Origin: Alteromonas sp. ASW11-130
Lineage (GTDB): Bacteria > Pseudomonadota > Gammaproteobacteria > Enterobacterales > Alteromonadaceae
Length of the DNA: 64,000 nt
NCBI RefSeq assembly: GCF_026183735.1
Contig: NZ_JAPFRE010000002.1
Location: 62,001 to 126,000 of the forward strand
Direction of reading: 5' to 3'
A program made the translations under genes and the position numbers. Every line of letters begins with the position of its first letter. The stretch's first letter is position 1. Under the pieces are notes generated by a model. It made no database searches. It was given only the letters and a program-made list of their open reading frames with translations, and was not told the DNA's origin. This document shows positions 8,899 to 19,615 of the stretch, piece by piece.

Positions 8899-11442
8899 AT
8901 GGACTATCCAAACACATTACAAAAAACGCTATTGGCTACATCAATTACTCTATGTTTTTCGTCCACGCTTCTTGCCCAGGATGAAGACGGCCCCCTCGAG
9001 CGTATTGAAGTTACCAGCCAGAAACGAGTGCAAAATTTACAAGAAGTTCCGGTGGCTGTAACCGCATTGAGTGGTGACGATTTACTAGACTCTGTATCCT
9101 TCGATGTCTTTGATTTGCAATCCTATGTTCCTGCTTTTGCGGCGTTCCAAAGCCAAAGCGCAACAAATAGCGGGTTTTCAATCCGATCTATCGGTACATC
9201 TACTCAAAACTTTGGGTTCGAACCCTCTGTAGGCTTATACGTGGATGGTGTCTACCGCTCACGTCAAAACTCAATAGTTAACGATTTAGCCGACATTCAG
9301 CGTATTGAAATTTTGCGTGGACCACAGGGCACATTATTTGGAAAAAACACTCCTGCTGGTGCTGTTTCCATCTATACCAAATCGCCAACATTTGAAAACG
9401 GTGATGGTTATGTGGCCGCGACAATTGGCAATGATGACCTTATTAGCATTCAGGGAGGGTCTTCGTTTGTCGCGATAGAAAATGAACTGGCGTTTCGGGC
9501 CGCCGGGTTTACCACCCATCGTGATGGTTGGATAAACGACTCTACTTCAGGAGAAAAAATAAATGATCGCAATCGAGCCGGCGTTCGCCTACAAGCGCTT
9601 TATACCCCGCAAGATGACTTAACTATACGCCTTATAGCGGATTACGCGGAAATAGATGAAGTTTGCTGTGGCGCTCTTACATTTCAGGGCAATCAAAACG
9701 CGTTAGGCATAAAAAACAAGAATGGAACAGATGCGGCATTTGCCAGCCCACCATTTAACGCCACCATTTACGATAAAGAAGATTTTTATAATTACACGAC
9801 TGCCATATCTTTTTTACCTGAATCTTCTATGGAAGATCAAGGTATCTCAGCTCATATCAGCTATACATTGAACGAGAACTGGCATTTAGAGAGCATTTCT
9901 GCTGTTCGCAGTTTTAATAGTTTTGACAAAGTCGATGCTGATTTCTCAGACACTGAAATCCTTTTGACGAAGAATGATGCCGATCTCCACGCATTCTCTC
10001 AGGAACTACGGTTGCATTATACCACCCACGCTTTTAATGGTTTATTGGGTGCGTATTATTACTCACAGAACCTTAACCTGGATTACGCAATCGCAACACA
10101 AGATGACTTCCCTTTCTTATTTTCGAGCTTTGCGGCCCAAGTAATGCCGTTGGTCGCAGGGTTAAATGCAATTAGTCAGTTAACCCAAGGGACGATTCAA
10201 CCCGCCGCCATCCCAGCGCCAGCGAATACCCATTTTGTTCACAATGCCTATCAAGAACAAGACAGTTATGCGGTGTTTGCTCAGTCTGACTGGCGATTTT
10301 CTTCTCAATGGGAACTCACTACAGGCTTGCGTTATACCGAGGAAGATAAAAGCTTAAATGCTATCTATGATGAGCAGGGACCAGGAATAGATGGGCTTTC
10401 ATTTGCTCCTGATGACATTCCGAATCCACTGTTGGCGGGAGCCGCATTACAAAATATTGGCGCAGCCTTAGGGACGGGTGTAATGCCCACGGCGGAAGAT
10501 TTAGCTGCAATTGCGCCTTTTCAGCAAGCTGGTTGGGGCTACTATTTGCTAAATACAGCGATTGTTCTGCCCCGCCCCCCTCTGAGTGAGTCGTTTACCG
10601 ATAGCCAGGTAACCGGAACGGTTAAGCTAAGCTGGTTGCGTACTGACGATCAGCTTTTATACTCTTCATTATCGACTGGTTACAAGTCAGGTGGCATTAA
10701 CACTGATAGGATATCAGCATTATTAAACCCGGTGTTTAATGCGGAAAAATCCAGAAGCGTAGAGGTTGGACTAAAACAGGATTGGAATGACGTAAACCTG
10801 CGCTTAAATCTAGCTGCGCACATAACTGCTATTAAAGATTTTCAATCTTCAACATTTACGGGCACTGGGTTCAATTTATCTAACGCCGGCGACTTTGATA
10901 GCAAAGGGGTAGAAGTAGAGTTGACATGGAACCCGCTTGATGACACTACTTTGACCTTTAACCTAACTTACAACAAGGCCACCTTTGACTTCTTTGAAAA
11001 AGGTACCTGCTGGACTGCTACGCCGTGGCACTATGGAATAGACGATCCTGGTCGGACTTCACCAGAACTCCCCTATTGTTCACGCAGTGGTGACCGAGTA
11101 GGCTTCGAACCTGAAACTTCCTTTACCATTATGCTTAGTCAACATGCGCAGCTATTCGATTTAGCTATGTTATTCTCAATTGACTATGCGTATGTAGGCA
11201 GCCTTTTAATGGATCATTCGAATGATCCTCTAAAAGAAAACGACGCCTATAATTTGGTTAACCTTCGTTGGCAGCTACCCGTTAATGTATGGGACAGTGA
11301 AGTTACATTTTGGGCTCGGAATGTTTTTGATGAAGAGTACGTAGCCAGAAATGCGTTTGATGCGCCATTCCAACGAGGGAAAGTTATGGCGTACCCTGGA
11401 CAGCCCCGCAGTTATGGGGTGACCTGGACCACCCATTTCTAA
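8899..11442 (+). CDS. TonB-dependent outer-membrane receptor
   Basis: An outer-membrane 22-strand receptor for an unidentified ligand, energised by TonB. Features in order: signal peptide ending near TLLAQ, a TonB-box-like ERIEVTSQK at about residues 34-42, the plug domain (EVPVAVTALSGDDLLDS ... EILRGPQGTLFGKNTPAGA), and a barrel ending in the family's C-terminal aromatic (GVTWTTHF). At 847 residues it is normal for the IroN/CirA-like group common in Alteromonadales and sphingomonads. No transporter or enzyme neighbour hints at the substrate. Two adjacent cysteines (EVCCGAL) sit in an extracellular-loop region. Confidence 0.93.
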   Translation: MDYPNTLQKTLLATSITLCFSSTLLAQDEDGPLERIEVTSQKRVQNLQEVPVAVTALSGDDLLDSVSFDVFDLQSYVPAFAAFQSQSATNSGFSIRSIGTSTQNFGFEPSVGLYVDGVYRSRQNSIVNDLADIQRIEILRGPQGTLFGKNTPAGAVSIYTKSPTFENGDGYVAATIGNDDLISIQGGSSFVAIENELAFRAAGFTTHRDGWINDSTSGEKINDRNRAGVRLQALYTPQDDLTIRLIADYAEIDEVCCGALTFQGNQNALGIKNKNGTDAAFASPPFNATIYDKEDFYNYTTAISFLPESSMEDQGISAHISYTLNENWHLESISAVRSFNSFDKVDADFSDTEILLTKNDADLHAFSQELRLHYTTHAFNGLLGAYYYSQNLNLDYAIATQDDFPFLFSSFAAQVMPLVAGLNAISQLTQGTIQPAAIPAPANTHFVHNAYQEQDSYAVFAQSDWRFSSQWELTTGLRYTEEDKSLNAIYDEQGPGIDGLSFAPDDIPNPLLAGAALQNIGAALGTGVMPTAEDLAAIAPFQQAGWGYYLLNTAIVLPRPPLSESFTDSQVTGTVKLSWLRTDDQLLYSSLSTGYKSGGINTDRISALLNPVFNAEKSRSVEVGLKQDWNDVNLRLNLAAHITAIKDFQSSTFTGTGFNLSNAGDFDSKGVEVELTWNPLDDTTLTFNLTYNKATFDFFEKGTCWTATPWHYGIDDPGRTSPELPYCSRSGDRVGFEPETSFTIMLSQHAQLFDLAMLFSIDYAYVGSLLMDHSNDPLKENDAYNLVNLRWQLPVNVWDSEVTFWARNVFDEEYVARNAFDAPFQRGKVMAYPGQPRSYGVTWTTHF

Positions 11443-11448
11443 TAAGAT

Positions 11449-11710
11449 TTACAATGCTTCGGGAGTCACATCTTGCGAAGCAAACCCTGTCCCGCGTGTA
11501 GCCAGAATCACGTCAAGACCTGGCTTCGCTATCCATTGTGACACGACGATGCGTAACGCATAAATATCATCAGGTACAATCTAGCGAGTCATCACATGAT
11601 GACCCGCCTCGACCACCGCATTTTCTAAGTAATCTTCCAACTTATCATTCTTTTTAAAGCGGGTATCGGAAACCGTTAAGATGCTATGTTCAACTTTTTA
11701 TCGCGACCAT
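11449..11710 (-). pseudogene. moaB: Decayed moaB (molybdopterin cofactor biosynthesis B)
   Basis: On the minus strand, translation gives ILTVSDTRFKKND, then DYLENAVVEAGHHVMTR, a TAG stop, IVPDDIYALRIVVSQWIA, and GLDVILATRGTGFASQDVTP followed by EAL and stop. This follows E. coli MoaB closely (AILTVSNRR, EAGHHVV, VLITGGTGLTEGDQAPEAL). At least three lesions are visible: a one-base shift in an A-run just after the ATG, the in-frame TAG at 11581-11583, and loss of the C-terminal half where the receptor gene ends. The GGTG motif has become RGTG. The ATG overlaps the stop of the upstream metallopeptidase (TAATG), suggesting it was once the last gene of that operon. Confidence 0.85.
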
Positions 11711-14094
11711 TAGATAGGAGAACCTGGCGGCAGAGGTTTAACTTCAAACTTCATAGGCCATTCCCCCGTTTGCCAGTATTGCTCTAAATACGCGGACAAA
11801 ACGTCTTTCGCTGGATGGTGACTTTTAGAAGACAACCAAACCGAAAACTTTTTCAGACCCCCTTGTATTGCCAGCCGCACTTCCGGAGCTAGCTTACTTG
11901 AGCTGGCTGCATCTACCACAGCATTTAATGCGACAAGCTGTAGCCTCTCTCTTACACCATAATCAGCCTGCTTCTCTTGATACCAGTGCGTATCGAAAAT
12001 ACGCTCTATCAGGTTAGCAATATCGGGTAGTCCTTTTTCCCTTGTGCTTTGCCACGATAATCTATTTAATCTCTCAGGAGCCAGCAATAAGGAGAAACCG
12101 TGCGCTGCTGCGGCTTCGGCAGCGCTAACGGGATCAAAGGCTCTGCCCATGCGGCCATCAAAATGCTCACGGGTAATATCGTCACCAAAAATAGTCGGTG
12201 TAATTAGCGGTATTACATTATCAGGAATTCGCAAATAGCTAGCTGTCGTCGCGTCGAGTATTTGCTTAATCGCTTTTTTCTGTCTTTCGACATTGATTAT
12301 GCGCTGCCCTTTTACCGTTTGTTCTGCCGACTTTATTTCATATTCGTACTCCAGCCCTCCTACTTGCTTAGCTACAGCAGCAAGTTGATAGCGATGTAAC
12401 AAATATATGGGCACCAACACATCTTCTATGGCAGACAGCCCCTGCCCCTCTTGAATCGATTGAAGTCCTAAATTTTCCAACGCCTTCTTACGAATAGCTG
12501 AAATTTCTTTAAATGCGCTGATTGGATCACCCCCGTTATCCCACATATGGCCGCTGCCTGAAGCTTCAATACTAGAGCGGGTGTCGGCGTCCGTTTTGTA
12601 ACGTAGCTTTTGTTTCTTCGCTAATTGGATTTGCTGCGCCAAACCAGCTTGCTCAGATGCGTCTGAATAATCCTGATAACCATAAGCAATAGCATGCTTA
12701 TCCCATTTCCCGACGCCCTCATCATAAGCATTTTCTAAAGTAAGTTCACCGTTGTTAAATTCAATCAAAGGATGAGGGTAATCCATAACTGAGGCACGGT
12801 TGTTTTCAGAGGCAGCGAAGTTATGCGCTAAGCCTAAAGTATGACCCACTTCGTGAGCAGAAAGTTGACGAATACGTGCCAGCGCCATCTCCACCTGACG
12901 GTCGGTTTTGCCTGCTCCTTCAGTAAAGGGACTAGTGAGACCTAGCGCTATTAAATAGTCTTGTCTGACACGTAACGAGCCCAATGTGACATGACCTTTA
13001 ATGAGTTCGCCTGTTCGTGGGTCGACTACAGATGCTCCATATGACCACCCACGAGTGGCACGATGTACCCATTGTATAACGTTGTAACGCACATCCATTG
13101 GATCGGCATCCTCTGGCAACATTTTCACCTGAAATGCATTTTTGTAGCCGATAGCTACGAATGCTTCGTTCCACCAGCTAGCGCCCTCTTTCAACGCTGA
13201 TAAAACAGGTTCAGGAATGCCCGGGTCGAGGTAGTAAACAATTGGCTCTACTGCTTCACTCTGCTTAGCTGTGGGATCTTTTTTTGCTAACCGGTGGCGA
13301 ATAATGTATTTCTGTTCCATCGGCTCGGTAATCGCCGTGGCATAATCAAAAAATGAAAACTTCCAGTAGCCCGAATACGGGTGGAATACTCGGGGCTCAT
13401 AATTCGAATCTGGTAGTTTGACAAAGGAATGGTGCATGTGAACGGATAAACTATCGGCATCAGGAGCGATCTGATGGACGTATTCCCCGGGCTTACCTTT
13501 AGCCGCAAACGTAATTAGCGCTTCTAGTTCAGAATTATTCTCAAACCCTTTGCTGCGCTTCAATACTATGCCGCTACGAGCGGTATCAAGCGCATAGGTG
13601 CCTTGTTTTGTGTCTTGCAGACGCTTTATCACGCCATGGACATCGCTTAGTAGGTAGGGCGTATAATCTATCAAGACAATTTCATTGTCCGCGGCCACCA
13701 CTTCAAATCCAGCGATAACGGAATGGGCGAAGGCTTCTTCAATACTTTGTTGTTCAGCTTTGTTTTCAGTGACAGCGCGATAGCGGGTATTAATTTGCCG
13801 AAGTAAGACTTTATTTCCAAAGCGGGAAAATTTAACTAACCGGGTATCGCCTAGCTGACCACGATCTAAACCAATATCGTTTGAGCCTAGTCCTCTGGGT
13901 AAGCTGGTTTGAAACAACAGTTCCTTCTCCAATTCAACCAGCTCGAGGTATATCTTGTCTTCAGCTTTGTCATAATAAAATGGAATAAACCCATCGTGTC
14001 GTTGCATGGCTCCGGCAAACTCACCAATCCCTGGTAACGCCGCCATTGCCTGCAGGCTAACTATACAAAGTGTAAAAATTATCACCCTGATCAT
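11710..14094 (-). CDS. Zinc metallopeptidase, DUF5117/DUF5118 metzincin-like
   Basis: A 794-residue secreted or periplasmic protein with an N-terminal signal peptide (cleavage near QAMA). The extended zinc motif HEVGHTLGLAH lies at residues 414-424, with a downstream methionine turn candidate (SVMDYPHP), so it is a metzincin-type peptidase. The N-terminal half matches the DUF5117 region that precedes such domains. Its ATG overlaps the recD stop (ATGA), which implies translational coupling to the recombination genes. E. coli also has a zinc protease gene (ptrA) in its recC-ptrA-recB-recD cluster, but that is an unrelated pitrilysin. Substrate unknown. Confidence 0.88.
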   Translation of the reverse strand: MIRVIIFTLCIVSLQAMAALPGIGEFAGAMQRHDGFIPFYYDKAEDKIYLELVELEKELLFQTSLPRGLGSNDIGLDRGQLGDTRLVKFSRFGNKVLLRQINTRYRAVTENKAEQQSIEEAFAHSVIAGFEVVAADNEIVLIDYTPYLLSDVHGVIKRLQDTKQGTYALDTARSGIVLKRSKGFENNSELEALITFAAKGKPGEYVHQIAPDADSLSVHMHHSFVKLPDSNYEPRVFHPYSGYWKFSFFDYATAITEPMEQKYIIRHRLAKKDPTAKQSEAVEPIVYYLDPGIPEPVLSALKEGASWWNEAFVAIGYKNAFQVKMLPEDADPMDVRYNVIQWVHRATRGWSYGASVVDPRTGELIKGHVTLGSLRVRQDYLIALGLTSPFTEGAGKTDRQVEMALARIRQLSAHEVGHTLGLAHNFAASENNRASVMDYPHPLIEFNNGELTLENAYDEGVGKWDKHAIAYGYQDYSDASEQAGLAQQIQLAKKQKLRYKTDADTRSSIEASGSGHMWDNGGDPISAFKEISAIRKKALENLGLQSIQEGQGLSAIEDVLVPIYLLHRYQLAAVAKQVGGLEYEYEIKSAEQTVKGQRIINVERQKKAIKQILDATTASYLRIPDNVIPLITPTIFGDDITREHFDGRMGRAFDPVSAAEAAAAHGFSLLLAPERLNRLSWQSTREKGLPDIANLIERIFDTHWYQEKQADYGVRERLQLVALNAVVDAASSSKLAPEVRLAIQGGLKKFSVWLSSKSHHPAKDVLSAYLEQYWQTGEWPMKFEVKPLPPGSPI

Positions 14095-16010
14095 GCTTTT
14101 TCCTTCATTGCTATTATTTGTTGTTTTATGTGTTCAGCTAACCCTGAAAACCGTTGTTGACGCGTTTGCACCGCTTTGAGGAACGCTTCTTGTTCGCTAA
14201 CGAACAAGCAGCTTTGTTTCGCCCTTGTTAAGCCAGTATAAACCAGCTCGCGGGTATTCAAATTAAAGCGTTGCTCCTCAGGGCTGGCAGGTAAAATCAT
14301 CACGACATGCGCAAACTCTGATCCCTGGGATTTGTGTACAGTCATTACATAGGCAGTCTGCACCGCGGGTAAACGGGATAGACTGACGCCCCGCAGACTA
14401 TTGTTGTCTGCTTCGAACCATGCTTTCAAATTGCCCTTTTCATCAGGCCACACGACACCCACGTCACCATTGTATAGTTGGTTGGCATAATTATTTTCAA
14501 GTACCATGATTGGTTGACCTGCATAAAAGCGAGAAAACTGCCCCATGTTTTGCAAATTGGCCATAGAAACCTTTTGCCTTGCTAGTGTTTCGATTTGTTG
14601 ATTCAACCGCTCTACGCCCAGCGCCCCTTTTTTAACTGGGGTAAGCCACCGGCAGTATTGTGTAGCCAAGAGCGCTTCTTGGACACTTGATGCTGAGAAC
14701 AAGGGGTTGAAACTTTGCTGGATGAGGGTGGTTACTTTATTGGTGAAAAGTGCGGTTGAAAGCCGTGTAACCGATTGCGATTTAAACAAGGAACCGATTT
14801 GTTCGGCATTGATTTTTGTGAGTTGCTGCCAGGCCTCCTTACTGTCTCCTGCCTGAATCAATTGTGCAACCGTAGCTAAATTACCGCCAAAACGCTGCGC
14901 TTTTTGTAAGGTAAAAGTAAAAGGCTGCAATAATGATTCGCGGCTTTCTAACGCTAAGTTGGGGTTCAACGTTTGTATATGCTGAAGCATTGCTGGATTC
15001 ACGGTATTTTTTGTACGTTGCGATCCCACTAACGCTTCAAGTACATTACCTGATTCGATTGCCGGTAGCTGATCGGCATCGCCAACTAGGATTAGTTTAC
15101 AATCAGGCTTTAAAGCTCTCACCGTTCTTACCATCAAGGCCAAATCTACCATCGACGCTTCGTCTATAATTAACACGTCACAATCAAGTGGATTAGTGTG
15201 ATGTCTTTTTGTCTTTACTTGGTAAGATGTAATACCAAGTAAACGGTGAAGCGTTACGGCTTTTGTAGGAACAGTGTGAGCTAATTGTGTCAAAACCGAA
15301 TCAGCTCCCGATGTAAGCGTTTCGATATTCTGGGTAATCGATTCTCCAAGACGCTGGGCCGCTTTCCCCGTTGGCGCAGCCAACTGAATGGTTAGCATTC
15401 CTTCTCCAACACATTGTAACGCCAGTAAGATTCTAGCAACAGTATAGGTTTTACCGGTTCCCGGCCCGCCGTTTACGATGCAGAACGGCAGATTCAAGCT
15501 GGCTGCCGTTGCCACCTGCTGCCAATCTTCTGTTTGTATCGTATTGGGAAACAATAACGGCCAGATGTGTTTAAGCGCCTCATATTGCTGAGAGGAAAAA
15601 AGCTGCAATTGTTGGCGGTGATGTATGGCGCAGGCTAGCTCTCGCTCAAATGACCAGTAGCGTTGTGTATAAAGACGCGTACCGTCGAGTATCACTAATG
15701 AACCATTTACTTTAGAACATGCATTTACAATGATATTTTTTAACTCATCAATTTCGGGAAATCGAAATTCAGTTCTATAATCATCACAATTTTTTATTGT
15801 GGTACCAGCGATGGCTACAAGATCCAGACAAGTATGTCCCTGACGCTGTGCAATACTCAGCAATACTACTGCGTTACGCCACACAGTGAGTGAAACTTCA
15901 TCTAAATCAGCACCCTCTGTTAATGCGTTGGCTGTGTACCAATCGATGGGTTCGATATCGGAAGGCGTATTTTCCCCCCATGTGGGCATCGTAGGTTCGG
16001 TCAACTTCAT
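14091..16010 (-). CDS. recD: Exodeoxyribonuclease V subunit alpha (RecD)
   Basis: The 5'-3' helicase of RecBCD, which processes double-strand breaks. Visible are Walker A GGPGTGKT at residues 181-188, Walker B DVLIIDEASM, and the C-terminal SF1 helicase motifs (QLYNGDVGVV, TVHKSQGSEF, TGLTRAK). The 639-residue length is close to E. coli RecD (608). Its ATG overlaps the recB stop by four bases (ATGA), and its own stop overlaps the peptidase start. Confidence 0.96.
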   Translation of the reverse strand: MKLTEPTMPTWGENTPSDIEPIDWYTANALTEGADLDEVSLTVWRNAVVLLSIAQRQGHTCLDLVAIAGTTIKNCDDYRTEFRFPEIDELKNIIVNACSKVNGSLVILDGTRLYTQRYWSFERELACAIHHRQQLQLFSSQQYEALKHIWPLLFPNTIQTEDWQQVATAASLNLPFCIVNGGPGTGKTYTVARILLALQCVGEGMLTIQLAAPTGKAAQRLGESITQNIETLTSGADSVLTQLAHTVPTKAVTLHRLLGITSYQVKTKRHHTNPLDCDVLIIDEASMVDLALMVRTVRALKPDCKLILVGDADQLPAIESGNVLEALVGSQRTKNTVNPAMLQHIQTLNPNLALESRESLLQPFTFTLQKAQRFGGNLATVAQLIQAGDSKEAWQQLTKINAEQIGSLFKSQSVTRLSTALFTNKVTTLIQQSFNPLFSASSVQEALLATQYCRWLTPVKKGALGVERLNQQIETLARQKVSMANLQNMGQFSRFYAGQPIMVLENNYANQLYNGDVGVVWPDEKGNLKAWFEADNNSLRGVSLSRLPAVQTAYVMTVHKSQGSEFAHVVMILPASPEEQRFNLNTRELVYTGLTRAKQSCLFVSEQEAFLKAVQTRQQRFSGLAEHIKQQIIAMKEKA

Positions 16011-19000
16011 ACCCTAGCCTCCATAGGAGAATGGTCTGTGAAAGCTGCATCGAGTTCCTGTAAATAGGCGCCGTCGATTTTGGTAAAAAACACGCCTTCG
16101 CACTGAGGATTATCCGGGTGCATACCTCGCAGATACAAATAATAGACGCCACCAAAATGAGCCTGCGGATTGTAGTTCGGTAACGTTTGCTGCAAATAGC
16201 GATGTAGTGCCGAGGCATAAATTAGATATTGAAGATCATACAAATGATGTTGGTTGTTTTCTGCTAACTGGGCTAATTGATAATCTTCAAAGGCATTGCC
16301 CAAATGGGTAGATTTATAGTCGGCTACAAAGTACTTGCCATCCCATTCAAATATTAAATCGATAAAACCATGCATCATCCCGCTCAGCACTTGGTTGTCA
16401 GGCATAGTAAGGCTCACGTAATCATCGACGACTTCACGACGATGTTGGTTTACCAGGTCTGACAGTTTTCGGCTATTCAGTTCATTCAACGGAAAATAGA
16501 ACTTGGCTTCCCGAATTGTTTTTGTCTTCTTTATTGCAGACAAGGTAAAGTTGGAATTTGATGTAGAGAGCGGAGTGCGCAGCGTCTCGTCTAACCACGC
16601 AAAAAGTTCCGAATGGTGTTCTTCTTGCAATAGATTATGCCGTTTGAGTATTGAACTCACATTTTCGCACCATTCATTTTGAATTGAAGTACCAAGGGTA
16701 AAATCTTTCTCTTCTAAAAGATCATGCAACAAGTTCCCCGCCGCGGCCCCTTTTTCAAACGAGAAGCGAAATGGAAGTGAGGGCGTTAATGCTATGTCAG
16801 ACTCAATGGCGGGCTGGGTTTCAATAACCTCCCGCTCCCTTTGATCTTGTCGGGTGATAGTCTCGAATCTTGCAATAGAAGAAAACGAATAAAGACGCCA
16901 ATCATCTCTCACGGAACCTGTAAACTCTTTACAACTAAGTGACTCAGCGTCAGATCTTATTGCTTGGTCTAAGATTTGTGCTTCATTTGAATTGATCAGA
17001 ACAACAGCGGTATCACACTTCTCATTGGAGACAGATTGCAATTGCTCGTGCCAACTATCGACGGAGTTCACATTACATGCTTTGGCTAATGCTGACGACT
17101 CACTGCCAGAAAATGGCGCTACGCCAAGGTAACAGCGATGCGCCGCGCGGGTTACTGCAACATACAAAAGCCGCATTGCTTCAGCATTACCTTCTTCTCT
17201 GCAACGCTTTATGGCGGCGTAAGTGGCACCAAGTTGTAAGCGCTGCGACTGACTACCTTCATCATAGTAACGAAACTGCTGCGCAAGGAGATTTCCCGTC
17301 TTCACCGGGTCACGATAATCACTGGCAAAAGGTACGAATACTATAGGATACTCTAAGCCTTTAGAGCCGTGTTGGGTGATAATTTGAATTAAATGGGCGT
17401 CGCTTTCCAATCGCTGAATATATTCACTGGCAAGAGCGGTGTTATGCATGTGCTCGTCTAACCATAGCAATAATCGCTCTCCCTGCCGATTAGGAATAGC
17501 TGAATGTTGAAGCACTTCCGCCAGGTGCATATAATTGGTTACCTGACGTTCAGTATCATCGCCATAGCTGACGAAATGGTGTTTAAGCAAATGTATTATA
17601 ACGCTCATTGCACCCTGCTGCTGCCACATGATTTTTAACTGCATCATATGGGTAACAATTTCGTCCCACGGTTGTTCGTCTTCGCAATTCAGAAGTTGTA
17701 TTAGCGAGTCAGCGCGTATACCCAACAGAGGGCTGGTAAGTGCGGCCCGTAGCGATCGGTTATCAGTAAAATGCCAGATACCGGTTAACAATTTGAGTAA
17801 ATCCTGAACTTGGGCGCTAGTAAACAAACTTTCTTTATTGCTTAGGAAAACAGCGCTTAGTCCGGCTTTTACCAGTATTTGTTTTACCATGGTTGCTTCT
17901 GCCGTACTACGAACAAGAATTGCAATATCATTTGGCTTAACAGGGTCGTTGCCTAACTTAGCTTGCCTTAGTAGACGAACAATCTCGTTGCTCAACCAGG
18001 TAGCCAACCCTCTTTGCATCGTCGCTTTGTTATCTGATGATCGCGCATCCGTTAACAACAATGCATAGGTAATTGCACTGCGATCTGCGGCGGGATCAGC
18101 CAGGGGGGTTTTAGCCGCTTTAGCTTTCTCTGCAAAATTAACCGGTTCATAGCGAATATCAAAGCCAAACACATCTGCCGGGGCTTCAGTTAAAGGTTTA
18201 CCGAAGAACAAGCGGTTATAAGCCTTCACCATTTCTTTAACAGATCGCCAGTTTGTATCCATTACCCAGCGAAAATCTGCCTGCCTTGCAGCCTGTAAAT
18301 AGGTAAAGATATCCCCTCCCCTAAAAGCATAAATTGCTTGCTTGGGGTCGCCAATCATCATCAATAACGATGATTCGTCTCGTTTAGGGTAAACATGATT
18401 AAGGATACGATATTGAAAACTGTCAGTATCCTGAAATTCATCGATAAGTGCGGCGGGATACAAATCGATTAACTGTTTAGCAACCTTGGTATCGGGGTTA
18501 CTGATTTGTTCAGCAAAAATCCGAATCAGATCGTCAAAATCCAAAACCCCTAGCTGCCGCTTTTGCTTTTCTACATGTTTGCGGATGAATAAAATGCCTT
18601 TTTTTGCCAGCGCGAGTGAAGCGTAATTATCCGAACGCGACTGTGCATCTTTTTCGAATTGAATGACGGCAGATTTCACTTCAGCAATCAAGTCTTTTAA
18701 AGGCTGAAATATCGTTTTTAATTCTTCGTTACCCCGGTATCGATTCCCGTTAATGAATCGCGCGACTTCGGCCTCTGGAACACGTAACTGCTTTTGGGAC
18801 ACCCAATCCAACAGAACTTGCCACTCTTGTAAACGAACGGATGCATCTTTTTTACCTTCCACGAGCGTTTCCACTATAAGCGGCTCGTGCTTTAACAAAT
18901 GATTCTTTGTTGCCGTAAAGGATGTGTCGTATGTCGATTGAAGTTCGAAAAAGTATTCAGTCTGGTCTTTGTTTTGCGCTTCTACGTCGGGCACAAAGGG

Positions 19001-19615
19001 CACTAACTCTGTATAAATGGCCTGTCTAAATTGCCCTAAAAATACGCTGGGTTCATGCCAGCCTCTTTCTACTAGTAATTCATATTGTTTTGGCTGTGTG
19101 GCTAAAATACGAATCCAATCTTGCGTCGCTTGCAGATAAAGCGATGCCGTATCAGTCAAAAGCGATTGCTGCATCGCTATTTTGCTTTCAAAGGCAAGTT
19201 GACTAATCATCTTTTTACAAAAACCATGAATAGTAAACACAGCAGCTTCGTCAAGCTCTAACAGCGCCGCTTTAAGAAGCGCTATACCTTTCTCCCCCGG
19301 CTGTTGTTCATACAAATATTGGAAGACTGGATCGTTACCTTCCTCTATTTGCCCGTGATTAGATTGTGTGTGCTGCCAAATTGATAGAGCTTCGCGCAAA
19401 GTATCTGCTATACGCCCGCGGATTTCTTCAGTAGCGGCGTTGGTAAATGTCATCACCAAAATTTGCTGTACCGATAGCCGCTTTTCTATTAATAGACGAA
19501 GATATAAACGTGTAATGTTATAGGTTTTTCCTGTGCCTGCACTGGCTTCTATTAAATGACGGCCGTAAAGAGGTAGGTGTGCAACATCAAGTGGCTTAGG
19601 TCGACTATCCATCAT
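16007..19615 (-). CDS. recB: Exodeoxyribonuclease V subunit beta (RecB)
   Basis: The 3'-5' helicase and nuclease subunit of RecBCD. The N-terminus has the UvrD-type Walker A (EASAGTGKTYNITRLYLR), followed by Walker B DEFQDTD and the motif GDPKQAIYAFRGGD. The C-terminal nuclease domain has GFIDLIFEWDG and ADYKST; by my count the catalytic residues are D1086, D1099 and K1101, matching D1067, D1080 and K1082 of E. coli. Its length (1202) is near the family norm. The ATG overlaps the recC stop. All catalytic elements are intact. Confidence 0.96.
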   Translation of the reverse strand: MMDSRPKPLDVAHLPLYGRHLIEASAGTGKTYNITRLYLRLLIEKRLSVQQILVMTFTNAATEEIRGRIADTLREALSIWQHTQSNHGQIEEGNDPVFQYLYEQQPGEKGIALLKAALLELDEAAVFTIHGFCKKMISQLAFESKIAMQQSLLTDTASLYLQATQDWIRILATQPKQYELLVERGWHEPSVFLGQFRQAIYTELVPFVPDVEAQNKDQTEYFFELQSTYDTSFTATKNHLLKHEPLIVETLVEGKKDASVRLQEWQVLLDWVSQKQLRVPEAEVARFINGNRYRGNEELKTIFQPLKDLIAEVKSAVIQFEKDAQSRSDNYASLALAKKGILFIRKHVEKQKRQLGVLDFDDLIRIFAEQISNPDTKVAKQLIDLYPAALIDEFQDTDSFQYRILNHVYPKRDESSLLMMIGDPKQAIYAFRGGDIFTYLQAARQADFRWVMDTNWRSVKEMVKAYNRLFFGKPLTEAPADVFGFDIRYEPVNFAEKAKAAKTPLADPAADRSAITYALLLTDARSSDNKATMQRGLATWLSNEIVRLLRQAKLGNDPVKPNDIAILVRSTAEATMVKQILVKAGLSAVFLSNKESLFTSAQVQDLLKLLTGIWHFTDNRSLRAALTSPLLGIRADSLIQLLNCEDEQPWDEIVTHMMQLKIMWQQQGAMSVIIHLLKHHFVSYGDDTERQVTNYMHLAEVLQHSAIPNRQGERLLLWLDEHMHNTALASEYIQRLESDAHLIQIITQHGSKGLEYPIVFVPFASDYRDPVKTGNLLAQQFRYYDEGSQSQRLQLGATYAAIKRCREEGNAEAMRLLYVAVTRAAHRCYLGVAPFSGSESSALAKACNVNSVDSWHEQLQSVSNEKCDTAVVLINSNEAQILDQAIRSDAESLSCKEFTGSVRDDWRLYSFSSIARFETITRQDQREREVIETQPAIESDIALTPSLPFRFSFEKGAAAGNLLHDLLEEKDFTLGTSIQNEWCENVSSILKRHNLLQEEHHSELFAWLDETLRTPLSTSNSNFTLSAIKKTKTIREAKFYFPLNELNSRKLSDLVNQHRREVVDDYVSLTMPDNQVLSGMMHGFIDLIFEWDGKYFVADYKSTHLGNAFEDYQLAQLAENNQHHLYDLQYLIYASALHRYLQQTLPNYNPQAHFGGVYYLYLRGMHPDNPQCEGVFFTKIDGAYLQELDAAFTDHSPMEARV

